This document shows positions 35,375 through 47,974 of a stretch of DNA of 64,000 nt, piece after piece. Within the stretch, counting starts at the first letter, position 1; every line of letters starts with the position of its first letter. Source of the DNA: Phyto melanocephala (taxonomy: Eukaryota > Arthropoda > Insecta > Diptera > Rhinophoridae); the NCBI GenBank assembly GCA_941918925.1, contig OW799237.1:17837201-17901200 (forward strand), given 5' to 3'. The notes beneath the pieces are model-generated. The model did not search any database. It had not been told where the DNA came from and saw nothing but the letters and a program-made list of their open reading frames with translations. The translations under genes and the position numbers were made by a program.

Positions 35375-38300
35375 ATGAACCCATCATCTTCATCATCATT
35401 ATCCTCTCCTCCATTGTATAAGTCCAATTCCAGGCCACAGTCTTCCATAAATCGTGAAACGCCCTCTATTATACCTTTGGATTACAACTATCAAATTATG
35501 GCTCCTTCCTCTTTAAGACCTCAAACTTCCAGATATAATTTTCCCGCACGTTCTTCCACCCGTCAAGGTAATACCGATGTTGATGTTGATGTCGATATTG
35601 AAGAAGATCTGCCGTATAGCAGTTTATTTGGTGATCCAGTGCCACCACCGCCTCCAAATGATTTTCTTACCTCTACCTTTTCAACACCACAGTATTTACG
35701 TTCTACTTCCGTAGAACTGAGCTCCGAAGAAGAACGAACACTGGGCCAAACTATGACCTTATCGAACTCTACAATGTCTCAGCGTTTGTTTCCTCAAGTG
35801 CCTTATACCACTCTAATGGGCAGGAGATTTTCGAATAGTTCCTCACAAAGAAATTTTGAAATAATGCCCACTGAAATACCCAGACTTAAACCTCCTGATA
35901 TACAAATTCTACCCAACTCAAGTGGAGGATCCTCTTCAGATCATCAAAATTCACCCAACTATATGTTACTTTCACCCCAAAATATCACAAGAAAATCCTC
36001 GACTTATGACAATAATGAAGAATCTGCAGATATCTCGGAACTAAAAGAGACTTATACAGTTAGTGATGCTCATTCCGTCAGAGAATTTATACAGACCACT
36101 ACTAAAAAGTCTTCCACACCAGAACATACTTACGATATGAAAGCTTTAAAGTAAGTAAATTTATAATTTAAATTATACAATTGTCTTTAATTTGTGTTAA
36201 AATATTTAATCTTCATACAAATTTCGAAAGTCCTCTTCCACGCCAATTTTCTAATGAATCATACTCCAGTGGTGAGTGGTTTCGATCTGGTAACTTTGAA
36301 TATCCTGAATTTAATAAAATGCCCAAGCTAAGGCCAAGCTCTAAGAATGTGATGTCTATCAAACGTGATGAAATGCCAATGAATTCACCAGTTGCAGCTA
36401 TGATTAACGATTCCAATGGTTCCAGCAGTGGTGAGGAACGTCTCATGGAAGCCACACAAACTCTAGACAAACCTACAGTGTGTTTGGACTCCTTAAAACC
36501 CCCAGAAAGACCTCCTAGTCCTTCGCCTTCATGTTTAAGGTCCTTGGAGGAGAACGCTGTATTAACTCCTAGAGAATATATAAAACAAAGACGAAAAAGT
36601 ATATTTTCCACACAGTTGGTGCGGCAAGAACCTCCAGATGAGGAAAAGGAAGAAAAACCTCCACCTATACCTCCCAAACCTAAACTACTAGGAGATAATG
36701 GTGTAGTCAAACCACATCCGCAGACTCCTTTAAGCAGAGAAATGTCGCCTGTGATATTAAAAGACTCAGTAACGACGGGAGGGGATTATAGGTCAGTATA
36801 TATCAAACCTTAATATCAGTTAAACTATTAATTATTTTTCTTTTTAAGAGTTGATCAATCAAGACTCCATAAGAAAACTTCATTTACTATAATCAGCGAC
36901 AAATCTCCTCAATCATCACAACCACAAAGTCCACGTTTTCTTAGAACGCGTGAACACACCTCAGCAACACTTATACCTTCCAAGCCAATGGTTTTACCTA
37001 AATATCAATTACAACGCAAGTCTTTATCATCATCCCAGTTGAAACTGCCGCACTTAGTGCCTTCTACTACAGCCGATGATTCTTCTCGACCGTCAGTACA
37101 ATTCAATATGTCAGGACGGCACAGTCCTAGCAAATTGCCATCGCAAAAAGGTATACTGCAGCACAAAGAGTCTTTGACATCTTCACAGGATACAATGCCA
37201 AGATATAGTAAGAGACGTTCTTCAATACTGCCCCCCATGTCAGAAGTTCCATCCAGATCGCAAGTGAAAAATTGTGAAGCTTTGCCAATTACTACAGATC
37301 CCTACCGTACATCTATACCTAGACTTAATCGTAATGCCTTGCAGTTGGGTCCCGAAAATACAGTATTTCCTCCCGGAGCATTACCCAGACCTTTAAAACC
37401 GAATCCCAATCCGACGCGTAAGCAAAAAGGTTTACTAAAGGTTTTGAACCACGAAGAAATACTTTCACGTATACCACTCAAATCAAATTGGTCAAGTATG
37501 GACGACTTATGGTTAGAGCGTAAAACAAAACCAATACTCTCACCCATACATGACAAAACACTTAGAAGAAGATCTAGTTCTACGTCACCATCCCGCCGGA
37601 GTTCTACGCAAACTACTTCTGATAGAAGAAGTTCAAATCTAAGTACTATTACTACTTCGGATTTTAGTTTTCGTCGGCCTTCCATAACAAAACCAAAAAC
37701 ACCTCAGACCCAAAGAAGAAAATCGGTCTTTCAGTTGCCAAGTCCGACAACAAGACGAAAATCTTCATCAATTTCGAGTATCGCAAATACACAAATACGT
37801 TCTTCTAGAACGAAAATTGCCAAACCTACTACATTGTCACCCATCATAGGAACTCCCAACAAAGACAGTAGTTCTACACAAAGTCCCATGCATAGCATAC
37901 CACCCCCAGCACCATCTTCTGGCAGTGTGTCAGACAGCAATTCGAGAAGAGACTCTTTATCAAAAATACCCATACGAAGTCAAGGTGATTCGAGATCAAA
38001 CTCGCGTATGAGTTCTCATGGTGGATCTAGATCAACATCAAGAGCGGGATCACCTAATAAGGATTATGCAACAGTTGGTCTAAGTTCTAAAGCAGACTAT
38101 CAGGAACGACGTTCCACTCAGATTGCTAGAAATATAGGGACACATTCTAAGCCAGGCACTCCAAAGAAAGATTTTCAAAAAACTGGTTATCCTGTGGCTG
38201 GAATAGCTATGAATGCTGAAAGATATACTAGAAGTGGTTCCCCTACAAAGCTATATCATGAAAATGGTAAATATTCATTGCAATATAAAGATTATCAAGA

Positions 38301-40395
38301 AAGAAAAAGACATTCGTCACAAACGAAAGCTAACAGTGCATTGCATTCGAGAACTGGTTCTCCTGAAAAAGATTTTCAGGAAACGGGTAGACGTTCTAAA
38401 ACAGAATTATCATTTAAAGGTTTCCAGCATAGACATTCAACAAGTCGTTCTAGTTCCCGAGCTTCGAACTACATAACGTCACAACCCAATTCCAGGGCTC
38501 ATTCTAGAACACCCTCTAGATCTACATCGCGTGCTTCAACCAGACCTATTTCATTACCTGGATCAAGACCAAATTCTCGTATGGATCAGGCTAAAGAAAT
38601 TGCTAACTCTAGATCAAACTCACGACTAAGTATACATTCATCCAAAAGAGGTGGCAGTATTTCTCCAGTAATGGGTCGAAACACACCTAGTGTACGAACA
38701 GTGTCAGCCAGGAGAAAATCCGTGTCTCTAAGCCCTAAAGGCAAAAGAGGAGCAACTACTAGGCGAGGTTCTATAAGCCCAGTAGGTATAAAGTCCAGAG
38801 GTGGGCGCAGTCGTAGCCGTAGTAAGGCTCATTCTAGTTCTGATGGATTGTCAAGATCTCGTATTCCAGTCAGCAATATAAGTGAAAGAAGTTCAACAAA
38901 ATCACCGCCCGGTAAAAAGAAATCCTCTTCAACAACAGATCTACTTAGAACTTCATCTTTGAAATCAAAAGCAAAGACGCCATCAAAACAACCAGCAAGT
39001 GCCAAAAAAATACCAACATCTGTGCGCAAACCAGAAACCAGTGTAAAAAGAACACCCTCTTCAGTAGGAAAAGAAGGCACTGTGTCAAAGAAGCCTACAA
39101 GTAGCATACAAAAACCATCGGTGGTTAAAAGGGAACCTTCAAGTGTCTCCAAAAAGCCATCAACAAACGGCAAACAAGTAGTAAGAGAATCAAATACTTT
39201 AACTGTAAAAAAGAAAGCTGGAGCTGCAAAAACTCCTGTATTAGGCAAAAAGAACGATAAAAATTCCCAAGCTGATAAAAGAATTCAAACTAAAGCTGGA
39301 AAAGATACTTCAACTAATGCAAGTGGTTCTAATGAACAAAAAAATGCTGCAACTTTTATGGCAAACAAAAAGTCAGAAGAAAACCAACAGAGTTCGTCAT
39401 CAGCAGTTGTTGCAATACCAACGCTAACAACTCTTAAAAAACAACCATCCACAGTATCCCTAATGCGTGTAAGTTCTAAAATTAGCTTGCTTAAAAAGCG
39501 ATCTGATAGCACTGTTAGTAAGAAAACCTTAGACCTATTAGTACCAGATTTAGAGACCAAAAACATTGAAGGTTTGTAAAAAAATTATTTTTATTGAAAA
39601 AAAAAAAAAATAAATAAACAGATAAATAAACACACTATGTATTCTAGCTTCTTCACCCACTCAACAGTTAGCAGAATTGGCTTTGGTTGAAGGTAGCTCT
39701 ATACCGGCTGCAATACTGGAAAAATCTCAAAAGACTTTGGAGAATATACAAAAAACGGTAACAGAAGCCACGGAAGAAATACAAAAATCCATCAATGAGA
39801 ATCTTACAGATCTCAAAAGCTTGGAACAGGACATGGGACTTACATCGGACAGTGCCGGTTCTCCTACACCGAGTGTAACGACAGTGGTCGAAAAGAAGTC
39901 TGGCTCAACAAAACAACAAGGTCAATCAGTTTCTCGTCTGGGCACAGCAGAGGATTCTGAGACAAAAATATTATCTAAAAGTCCTTTGCCTCCAACACAA
40001 CCAATCGAAGCGTCTGTATCTGTGTTAAATTCCGAAGATAGACATACCACAGCGGCATCGGCTAAAAGTAATGGTTCTTCAAAATTCGATGCTACTACAG
40101 CTGGTCATGCTACAATGGCTTCGGCCACAGCCAGAGGAGCAACAGAAAGGGTTAGTGAACGTGCTATATCAGTTTTGCCTGAAGTTGACTGTGAAAGTGC
40201 AAATTTGCAGAGTTATCAGGGCATGGCAAAGGGAGCAGTTGATGACAAAAACCAATCTCTTGTAAATTCTACAGCTATGGGAGGGGATAGTGCAGTGACT
40301 AGTGGCGCAGGGGCTGGAAACGATGACTATGAAGCCGAAGCAAAGAGAAGATCACCAGATGGCCAAGGTGGTTCTCAAGTGGGCAGCGGGAACGG
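35375..40395 (+). CDS. Very large disordered Ser/Arg/Pro/Lys-rich protein, 4 coding exons, 3' end not in window
   Basis: Coding exons 35375-36150, 36231-36791, 36849-39571 and 39648-40395 join in frame (phases 2, 2, 1), giving 1602 codons plus 2 nt. Introns are 80, 57 and 76 bp with good GT/AG sites. The last exon ends at CGG|GTAAGTG, where reading through meets TAA at once, so the protein almost certainly continues in an exon I cannot find here. Order of segments: acidic [11 protein letters not shown] (68-78) and poly-Pro (90-94); PPPIPPKPK (402-410), an SH3-ligand type; many RRxS kinase-type sites; four GSPxKDY-like repeats (845-959); Arg/Ser-rich stretch with RSRSRSK (about 975-1105); Lys/Pro/Ser repeats such as [11 protein letters not shown] (1152-1222); heptad-like helix [15 protein letters not shown] onward (1377-1415). 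Composition suggests a cytoskeletal or scaffold protein, but this is inference and I do not recognise the orthologue. ATG 35375 lies 14 nt after an acceptor and is the first in frame. Confidence 0.9.
38044..38388 (+). repeat. Four-copy protein-level repeat (GSPxKDY/F...G) inside the Ser-rich gene
   Basis: Four units occur in exon 3: [38 protein letters not shown] and [13 protein letters not shown], spaced 27-40 residues apart (protein residues 845-959). Two spacers carry a second shared motif, ADYQERR and KDYQERK. At DNA level the copies have diverged, so this is a conserved protein repeat and not a recent tandem duplication. The core is a proline-directed (S/T)P site followed by Lys and an aromatic residue. 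Confidence 0.75.
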
Positions 40396-40479
40396 GTAAG
40401 TGAAAATTAAAAAAAAAGTTTATATATTATTGAAACAACTAATAAGTTAAGACTGGATTTTTTTATTTTTTTTTAAGAT

Positions 40480-42540
40480 GAAAAGTTTTGAATATTTTTT
40501 TTTTAAGTAAAAGGGGATTATATTGAAATTAAGTTTGGAGTCAAAACTCTCTGAATATGCTCTAAAGGGATTTTATAAAAAATTTAAGAAAAATTTTTAT
40601 ATAAAAAGAAAACCGCAATTTTTAATAATAAAAAATTACTTAAAATTTTAATTAAAATAAAAATTTATCGACAATTTTATTTAAAAAATGTTATTAAATT
40701 TTCTATTAAATTAAATTTCATTGACAATTAAAATTAAAATTTAATTTTTATGGGTAAAAGGGAACTTTTTCAAAAAAAAAAAAAATTATCCAAAATTGTC
40801 ATTCAATTGAAAGTTTCTTTTAAAATAAAAATTTTTATTGATAATATTCGATACAAAATTTACCTAAAAGTTTTAATAAAAAAATGTACCTAAAAGATTC
40901 TATAGAAAGAAAAATGTATCGAAAATTTTTTTATAAAAAACAAATTTAGCTTAAAGAAGAAATTTATGAAAGTTTTCTATATAAACCAAAATTTTCGAAC
41001 ATTTTCTTTAATAATAAAATTTATTAGGTATTCTCTCTAAACGAAATTTGTCTAAAAAAATACAATAAAAAAATTATTGATAATTATTTATAAAAAAATT
41101 ATAAAAAATTGTGATTTTAAAACTAATCAAATCAAAAGAAAATTTATAGACAATTGTGTGGAAGAGGAACGGTTTTCTATAAAAAGAAATTTTATCAAAA
41201 ATTGTCGTTCAATTAAAGGAAAATTCTATATTTCTTTTGGAGTTTAATAAAAAGAAACTCTATTAAAACCCCAATTAAAAATCTTACAAAATAAGAAAGT
41301 TTATTAAAAATATTCTATAAAAATTTACGAAAAACTTGTATAGAAAAAAAAATTATTAAATATTTTCTACAAAACGGAAATTTATTTATAAAAATTAATT
41401 TATCGAAATTTTTTTCATTTTTTTCGATTTTTTTTTATATTAAATTCGTTATTTTCAAAGGATATTTATCTTAAAATATTCATATAAAAAAAGTATCGAA
41501 AAAATTCTATAAAAAAATATATCAATAATTTTTGATGCAAAATTAAATCAAATAAAATAAATATGTATCGAATATTGTCATTCAATAAGAAACGTTTATT
41601 TAAAGTATTCTATAAAATATTTATCAAAAAATTTCTATAGAAAAAAAATTTTCTTTAAAAGGGAAATTTATTTGTAGAAATTAAATTTATAGACATTTTT
41701 CTATGAAAAGGAAAATTGTCTAATATTTTCGCTAAAAATAATATTTATTCATTTATTTTAAATTCGTTCTCTCTAAAGGATGTTTGTCTAAAAATATTTA
41801 CATAACAAGGGTATCAAAAATTTTTGATGAAAGATTAAATCAAATCACATAAAAATTTACAAAATTTGGTTTTTAAATGGAAAGGTTTTCGAAAAAAAAT
41901 TTATTTAAAATTGTCATTTAATTAAAAGAAAATTAAAGTTTTCTATTGGATTTAAAAAATCTTACAAAATAAAAAAAATTTCTTAAAAATATTCTGTACA
42001 AAATTTAGGGAATAAATTTATAAAGCGAAAAATTTACTGAAAATTTTCTTTAAAAAAGAAATTTATCTTTAAAAAAGGAAATGTATCAAAATTTTTATAT
42101 AAAGAGAAAATTTACCAAAAAATTTTCTGAATCGAAAATATATCAAATTTTTTTCTAATGGAAATGTATCTAAAAATCTAAATCTAAATTATTAAACAAA
42201 AATTTTATTATTATTAAGCAAAATTTTTATAAAAAAAATTTTCGAAAAATTTTTTTAAAAAAATTCTCGCAAAATTTTTATAAAAAATTTTCGTAAAATT
42301 TTTATAAAAAGAATTTTTAGCAAAATTTTTATAAAAGGAATTTTTAGCAAAATTTTTATAAAAAAATTTCGAAATTGTATCAAAATTTTTACAAAATTCT
42401 TTTTATATATTTTCTATGTATCTTAACTCTTTCGAAAAAATATGCATTAGAAAAAAAAATATTTTAGCAATATTTTTTTCACATATTTTCTATAAATCTT
42501 AACTTTCTGGAAAAAATATGAATTCAATTTTCATATTTAT
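40480..42540. repeat. 2-kb degenerate AT-rich quasi-tandem array, probably intronic
   Basis: The stretch is built from variants of AAAATTTATCGAAAATTTTC followed by TATAAAAAGAA, spaced roughly 30-45 bp. Near 42270-42370 a clean tandem appears with unit GAATTTTTAGCAAAATTTTT then ATAAAAG. It starts about 85 bp after the last recognised exon of the Ser-rich gene and so probably lies in its next intron. Confidence 0.55.
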
Positions 42541-44280
42541 AAGTACATGGAACCTGCCATACATTTAATGTTAACTTTAAGGTTATTGCACTGTTAATCA
42601 CTCATGCCACTAAGAAATTCCGCTTTGCTTTAACACAACGCATCCATGTATAACGTGTGCTGTTGTATAGTATAATTAAGAACAATCGCATCACTGACAC
42701 AATTTTTTTTTGCATTTCGCTTGAAACATCACAAAAGAAAAAAAAAAAACTGCATAGACTCAGTCAGTTATTAAGAAATTGCATGACATCATAAAAAACA
42801 AAAACTCAATTGAAAAACGAATGCAATAGTGTAAACCTGCCACTACAGCTAAATAGTTTTGTTAAAGTTCTAAAATAAACTTCATTTTGTTCCACTGTTT
42901 GAGCACATCAATATTTATATAAAACATTCTGCCAGTGTTATAGTGTGCATTATGGTGTGTACATGAAATTTGCATATTCACTTGAAAGTGGCTGTATTTG
43001 AGAGTGTTTTGATAGGATGATATAAAAAGTTGTGTTATTTATTTATTGTGTATATTTTCATTAAATACAACAATAAGTGATTTAATAATAGAAAATGTTT
43101 ACTACGTGGGCAGAAATAATTTTTGAATTAGAAAAATATTTTAAATTGTAAAATTTTAAACTTTACGGTTTTAATGGCGAACTCTGCAGATAACGCGCCT
43201 CGTCCATACACGCATGTAAAGTATACTCTGTAATGGACTAGGACTAATCCGAAAATCATCCAAATGTATGGAGAAAACATGGTCGATTTAATATTACGAT
43301 GTCCTAGGACTAGACCATATAATCCATCGCAGTAGTCTCAAAACTATAAAACTATGTCACTACTCGATGGAGCACCTACACGACTGATATACACCTTTTG
43401 ACAACAATAATCGTTAAATCACGAATACTTGTCGTTTAACTACAATCTCTTGTTTAAAAATTATATGGTCCATGCCTGCATAACATAGACCATGTTGTAA
43501 GTATTCCATTTAGCTAAAATGGACCACGTAGTCCAATATTATCTCTAGGGTACATATGTATAGAATTACAAATTTGCATGTGTATGTTCAAATTTTTGTA
43601 CGAAGGAATCTTTATATATAATTTCATACTTTCACATGAACATCCATTACTGTAGCAAAATATTACACTGGTTGAGGTCAAAGGTCACAAAAATGATTAT
43701 TTTGTAGCAGGTAAAATTAAGTGTAAAAATGAAGACACATGATTTGTGGCTTAAATTTTAGAATAAACAATCACAATACAAAATGTTTAGATAACTACGT
43801 ATTATGACCTCAACATTGTTGTTTTATCATATAATAATATTAAATTTTTACATGTTATTTTAATATGTTTGTATATTGACCTAATTTTGAAAAATATTAA
43901 ATTTAAGCGGGTCAAAGTTGCTGCTAAGTTAATAGAACTGTATTTTTTGTTGACAGTTGAAAGTCATTTTAAAGGTGAGACAGTGACACTCAAATCCTGT
44001 AAATAGAAGGACATGTAATTAAGTTTTTAAATAAAAAAAAATTCTTCCCTTTTTTATTAAAAAACAAAGCTTGTATGCATGATAATTAAAAATATTTGTT
44101 AAAATACAACAAATGTTTTATGAAAAAATAGACCACTACAACAGCATTGGTAAAATTTTTTGTGATATATGGTTTTTGAGGGTTTTTATTTGGTATTATA
44201 TTTTTACAATTTTTAAAAATTACATGAATATTTAGGAACATTTTAAAAAAATTAAAAAAAATTTTTTGTTCAATTAATTT
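42541..44280. other. Non-coding, possibly intronic to the Ser-rich gene
   Basis: No exon fitting the required phase (1 nt to complete a codon) was recognised. 43190-43560 is less AT-rich, with several GGACTAGGACT/GACCATATAAT-type words suggesting an old repeat. Confidence 0.4.
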
Positions 44281-44617
44281 CAAGGCATATCCATAAGGTA
44301 TATGCAACGGCGAATTGATACAACAAAGCAACTTTTCATGAGATGTTTTATGTCAAGGCCAATTCGTATATCAGGGATGGAAAAGTTGTTTTTACATATT
44401 AAATATAATAAAATTTGATTGAAAAAAGGATATAAATGTTTGAAACACATTATTAATGACGGAAAAACAACAAGTATACATAAATTTTGCACATTCATAA
44501 TCAAAAAAGTACACGTAAGTTAATTGTTTAATACCGAATTTAAAACCACATTTCCCTTCCCTGCATTAATAAGGCAAATTCAACCAATTTTGACATAAAG
44601 TGTCCCCATCAGCTGGG
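44281..44617. mobile_element. Truncated second copy of the CAAGG MITE
   Basis: It runs parallel to 2183-2530 for about 335 bp with frequent substitutions: CAAGGCATATCC, GGCGAATTGATACAACAAAG, ATCAGGGATGGAAAAGTTG, and CCATCAGCTGGG near the end. The right terminus is missing. Confidence 0.65.
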
Positions 44618-44734
44618 TTTTTTTAAGATTTGTATTTACAATAAAATTTATTTTTTTTTATATTTAAAAAACGTTTTCTAAATTTCAGAAAAAAAAATTC
44701 TTTGTGCAAATGCACTTTTTATCACACGAGAGTG

Positions 44735-45045
44735 TAAAAGCTTGTCATTCCCTTTGTAGTTTTGACAGTATTTATTTCCGATCCCATAAAGTATATATAT
44801 TCAGGATTCTTATAGAAGTCGATCTAGCTGTTTCCGTCTGTTTGTCTGTGTAAGCGTTGAAATCATTTCTTTAAATCATTTCTATGAACTAGTGTATTGT
44901 GTTAGTTTTTTAGAAATACTTTCGAAAATTTTGGTTCCGAAAATAAGCCATTTCAACATATTAGCCGCTGAGATATGAGCAAACAACCACGTATATCTGT
45001 GTTTTTTATTGATATTGCAACAACGAAATTCTGTTAAAAAAAACA
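44735..45045 (-). repeat. Divergent fragment of the dispersed 0.8-kb repeat
   Basis: Reverse-oriented: CTTGTCATTCCCTTTG, CCCATAAAGTATATATATTC, AAGTCGATCTAGCTGTTTCC, CGTCTGTTTGTCTGTG. It matches the ATATACTTTATGGGGTCGG and GACAGACGG blocks of copy C but belongs to another subfamily. A smaller piece lies at 31470-31545. Confidence 0.5.
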
Positions 45046-45074
45046 ACAACAAAAACAGGCGGTTTCATACATAA

Positions 45075-45940
45075 CCCAGCTAGCAATTTTTGAAATTTCT
45101 AATAAAATTCGAGTCTTTTATAACTCATCAACGCAATTAAAAATGCAGAATATGAGCTCATTTTCTGATCGTAAAAAATACTTTGTTCGGGAGAAAGGTG
45201 TCCCTAGCCGTTAATGATTCATTTTTTTAGTCAGCTTAGACTGCGTAGTGGAATAAACAAAATCGAGTCAATTTTTAAAATCACGTCCATATAAACCTGG
45301 GGTAACATTAAATAAAAATATTTTAAATTCATATTCATTTGATGTATATACATAATACATCAAAGTTTATTTAAAAGAAACTTAATTTTTTCATTAAAAA
45401 TAGTTGTTTAAAAAAAAATTAAAGTCCAGCTTTAAGCATTTTAACAACATAAAAATTATATGTGTGTTATAACATTTCACAATTAAACGATGTGTACACC
45501 TCGATATTACTTTTATTAATGAACAATAATATAACTTTTTGATATTTACTGAAGAATACGCAAAAATTGTCCCGTTATACTTAAGAAAAAGCAGTGTTTT
45601 ATTATCTACAATGATCACAAAATGCAAAAAATAAGCATATTTCAAACACCCGCATGATCTGTTTTCAATCAATCGGTTTTAAATCTTACAGATGCTCAAA
45701 ATATAATAATAAATAACGCATATAATACTCTCATTTTAAACGCCTGGTTGATCGATTTGCGATTGCAATACAATTTGTTATTGTATTTTAAATCAAACTC
45801 TTTTTAATCAATAACGCGAATCATTTTCGAGTCCTTTTTTAATCGTGTAAGTGAGTAATCAGTTTTTGATCACCGAAAGTACTCAAAAAAGACTCAGCAT
45901 GGTGATTTTTAAAAAAACAATCATCTAAATGCTAGCTGGG
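45075..45940. mobile_element. MITE with CCCAGCTAGCA ends
   Basis: CCCAGCTAGCA (45075-45085) and TGCTAGCTGGG (45930-45940) are perfect inverted ends of 866 bp. GAGTCTTTT/GACTC motifs repeat near both ends. Small ORFs inside do not resemble transposase. The right boundary abuts 46-kb DNA with a deceptive minus-strand exon look. Confidence 0.5.
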
Positions 45941-46822
45941 AATGGTAAAATACGTGTAGATTGTTCCAGCTGGTATATTTTGTATGCTCCTTCAACCCAT
46001 AGCACATTTACCATAATATTGGTGCCACAACCTGTAAACTTAAAAGTAACTTTTTTAAACGTCTATTGAATATTTGAAATAAATTTATATATTAAAAAAT
46101 ATTTTACTCGTTCTTTTATTATATAAAAAGTATAAAGTATTATATAAAAAGTACTTTGTTATTTGAATTGTTTATTCTTTTTATAAAGAACATTGAAAGT
46201 AGTTGTTGTATCTACAATCGTTTAAAAGTGTAAATTAAAAACAAACAAAAAATTCTTTATATAAAGCGTACTCACCAGGTAGTCTCGCCGCAAGAGCTGA
46301 TCGGTAATTATAATGTTAATATTTGATAAGTTAGTCTTGATATTTCTTATGAGTGCAGCAGTAACAAAAGTGATTTTTTTTTAAATTTTATTTATTTTTT
46401 TTATACCAAATTTATTCACATTTATTTCTTTTATAAATTTTTTCATGTATTTCAAAATATAAATATCCATTTTTGTATGAAATAGTATTAAAATTCACTG
46501 ATTTCAGCAACTTTTTCATCCCTGGTATATGAATGTGCCTGTAAAAGTTTTTTTTTTATGTAAAATATAATAAAAATATACAAAGTTATTTTATGCGAAT
46601 AACCTGTACTCGGTATTGTATTCAACAGCACTAGCTAATTAACATAAATTTTATATTTACTCAAACGTACAATGTAGTGAATCTCACCAACTGAAAACAC
46701 CGAGTGCTCACTTGAAATTAAGTATCCCAATACAGCTGACAACTGACCATTCCTCAAGTAGCAATAAAGCCCACCTAAAGATAAACATAAGAAATTTTGC
46801 TTAAACATACACAGTCATAATA

Positions 46823-47053
46823 ATGAATAGATACAGTTCTCCCACAAACAACCATATAAACAATATTAGCATTAAAAATGACCCCTTCACTTTCTTCTTC
46901 TACAACAACAATTATTACCTTATAGCAATAATAATTTGCATAACTACTCTTTTACAATGTTCGAGTTTAACCACAGAAACAGGAAAAAACAACTTTTTTG
47001 TACCTAAACTTTTATTGACGACCATATACGACGACACCGTCGGAGAGAGCTAG
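46823..47053 (+). CDS. Small ORF with hydrophobic, signal-peptide-like segment (weak)
   Basis: A 76-codon ATG ORF: a polar Asn/Ser-rich start (MNRYSSPTNNHINN), then YYLIAIIICITTLLQCSSL near residues 31-49, then a short tail ending at TAG. The local sequence is less AT-rich than its flanks and is preceded by about 150 bp of C/A-rich, UTR-like sequence. The hydrophobic run could be a signal peptide or anchor, though it is unusually far from the N-terminus. No donor with good consensus was seen. It may be a small secreted or membrane protein gene, a first exon, or chance. Confidence 0.22.
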   Translation: MNRYSSPTNNHINNISIKNDPFTFFFYNNNYYLIAIIICITTLLQCSSLTTETGKNNFFVPKLLLTTIYDDTVGES

Positions 47054-47392
47054 TACACAATAGTGGCGACCACCTTTTTTAGGATTTCCGTTAAATAGCA
47101 TGTCACGTCCTTCATACATGTATGTAAATACGTATGTTAACACTTACACGTACAGCAAAATGTGTTTGAAACGCTGCGAGTTGGAAAAATATTTTAATGT
47201 TTTGTTGCAAATATTGCAGGTATAAAAGAAACAACTTTTCCTTATTTTTTTTATTACGATTTACAGTTGTGATTTGCTTTAGACATATGGAGCATTCCAA
47301 TATTTTTGACAAAAAAATATTTTTTAATTATAAATTTTTTTCAAGTATAACAATTAAATGTTATTTATTTAAATATAGATATTTTATATAAA

Positions 47393-47636
47393 TACTAGCT
47401 GATAAATAAAAGCAAATAAAATAAATATATGTAAATGTCATTTGTGGTGCAATATAAAAATTGGATTTTGCCACGCCCCTCCGCCAGCAGACAGAAAATC
47501 AAAAATCAAACTTCACAGTGTCACCCGCCTAAATATTCTTAAGATTTCCTAAAAATTTCATCAAAATCGGTCCAGCCTTTTTGGAGTCCATACGTTACAT
47601 ACATACATACATCCTGTTTTATATATATATAGATTT
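47393..47636 (+). mobile_element. Short retroelement fragment (TACTAGCTGA ... TATATATATAGATT)
   Basis: It opens TACTAGCTGATAAATA, contains GGATTTTGCCACGCCC, TTTCATCAAAATCGGTCCAG and GTCCATACGTTACATACA, and ends in a CATACATAC microsatellite and ATATATATATAGATT. This opening and tail are those of abundant short insect retroelements related to the fragments at 4066 and 18540. Confidence 0.6.
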
Positions 47637-47974
47637 AAATGAAAAATAAACTTTACTTTTTTATACGACCTAAAGCTCGACTCAATAAGTATTATTTGTA
47701 AACTTTATTTTTTTTAAATTGTTCGCACTTTCAAAATCTGCCAAAATTTTTTCGCCTGCTTTTGATAAATTTTCTTTCCGACGAAATGTTTATTTCGTAA
47801 CGAACAAAATTTTTACTTTCCAGAAAATTTTCAGACAAACATTTATTTATAAAATGTTTTTAATTATTTTTTATAAAAAAATTTAATAAAAAAAATGTAA
47901 TAATTTAAAAAAAATTTATGTTTTTTTTTGAATTTTTCTAATTATATTTTATATTATTTAATTTACTAAATTAT

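Noticed and set aside
37302..37685. Long antisense ORFs across 36213-39566
   Set aside because: Shadows of the Ser/Arg-rich exons; antisense of Ser/Arg codons rarely gives stops. No independent ATG context or homology.
43190..43560. Cluster of GGACTAGGACT, GACCATATAAT and ATTATATGGTCC words
   Set aside because: Suggests an old repeat, but no consistent arms or boundaries could be drawn.
46273..46380. Minus-strand exon-like segment ending CTACCTG|GTGAGTAC (ITDQLLRRDYL)
   Set aside because: The donor is good, but the downstream acceptor at about 46034 joins in a frame that lacks an open upstream exon, and the partner segment runs into a MITE. No coherent gene could be built.
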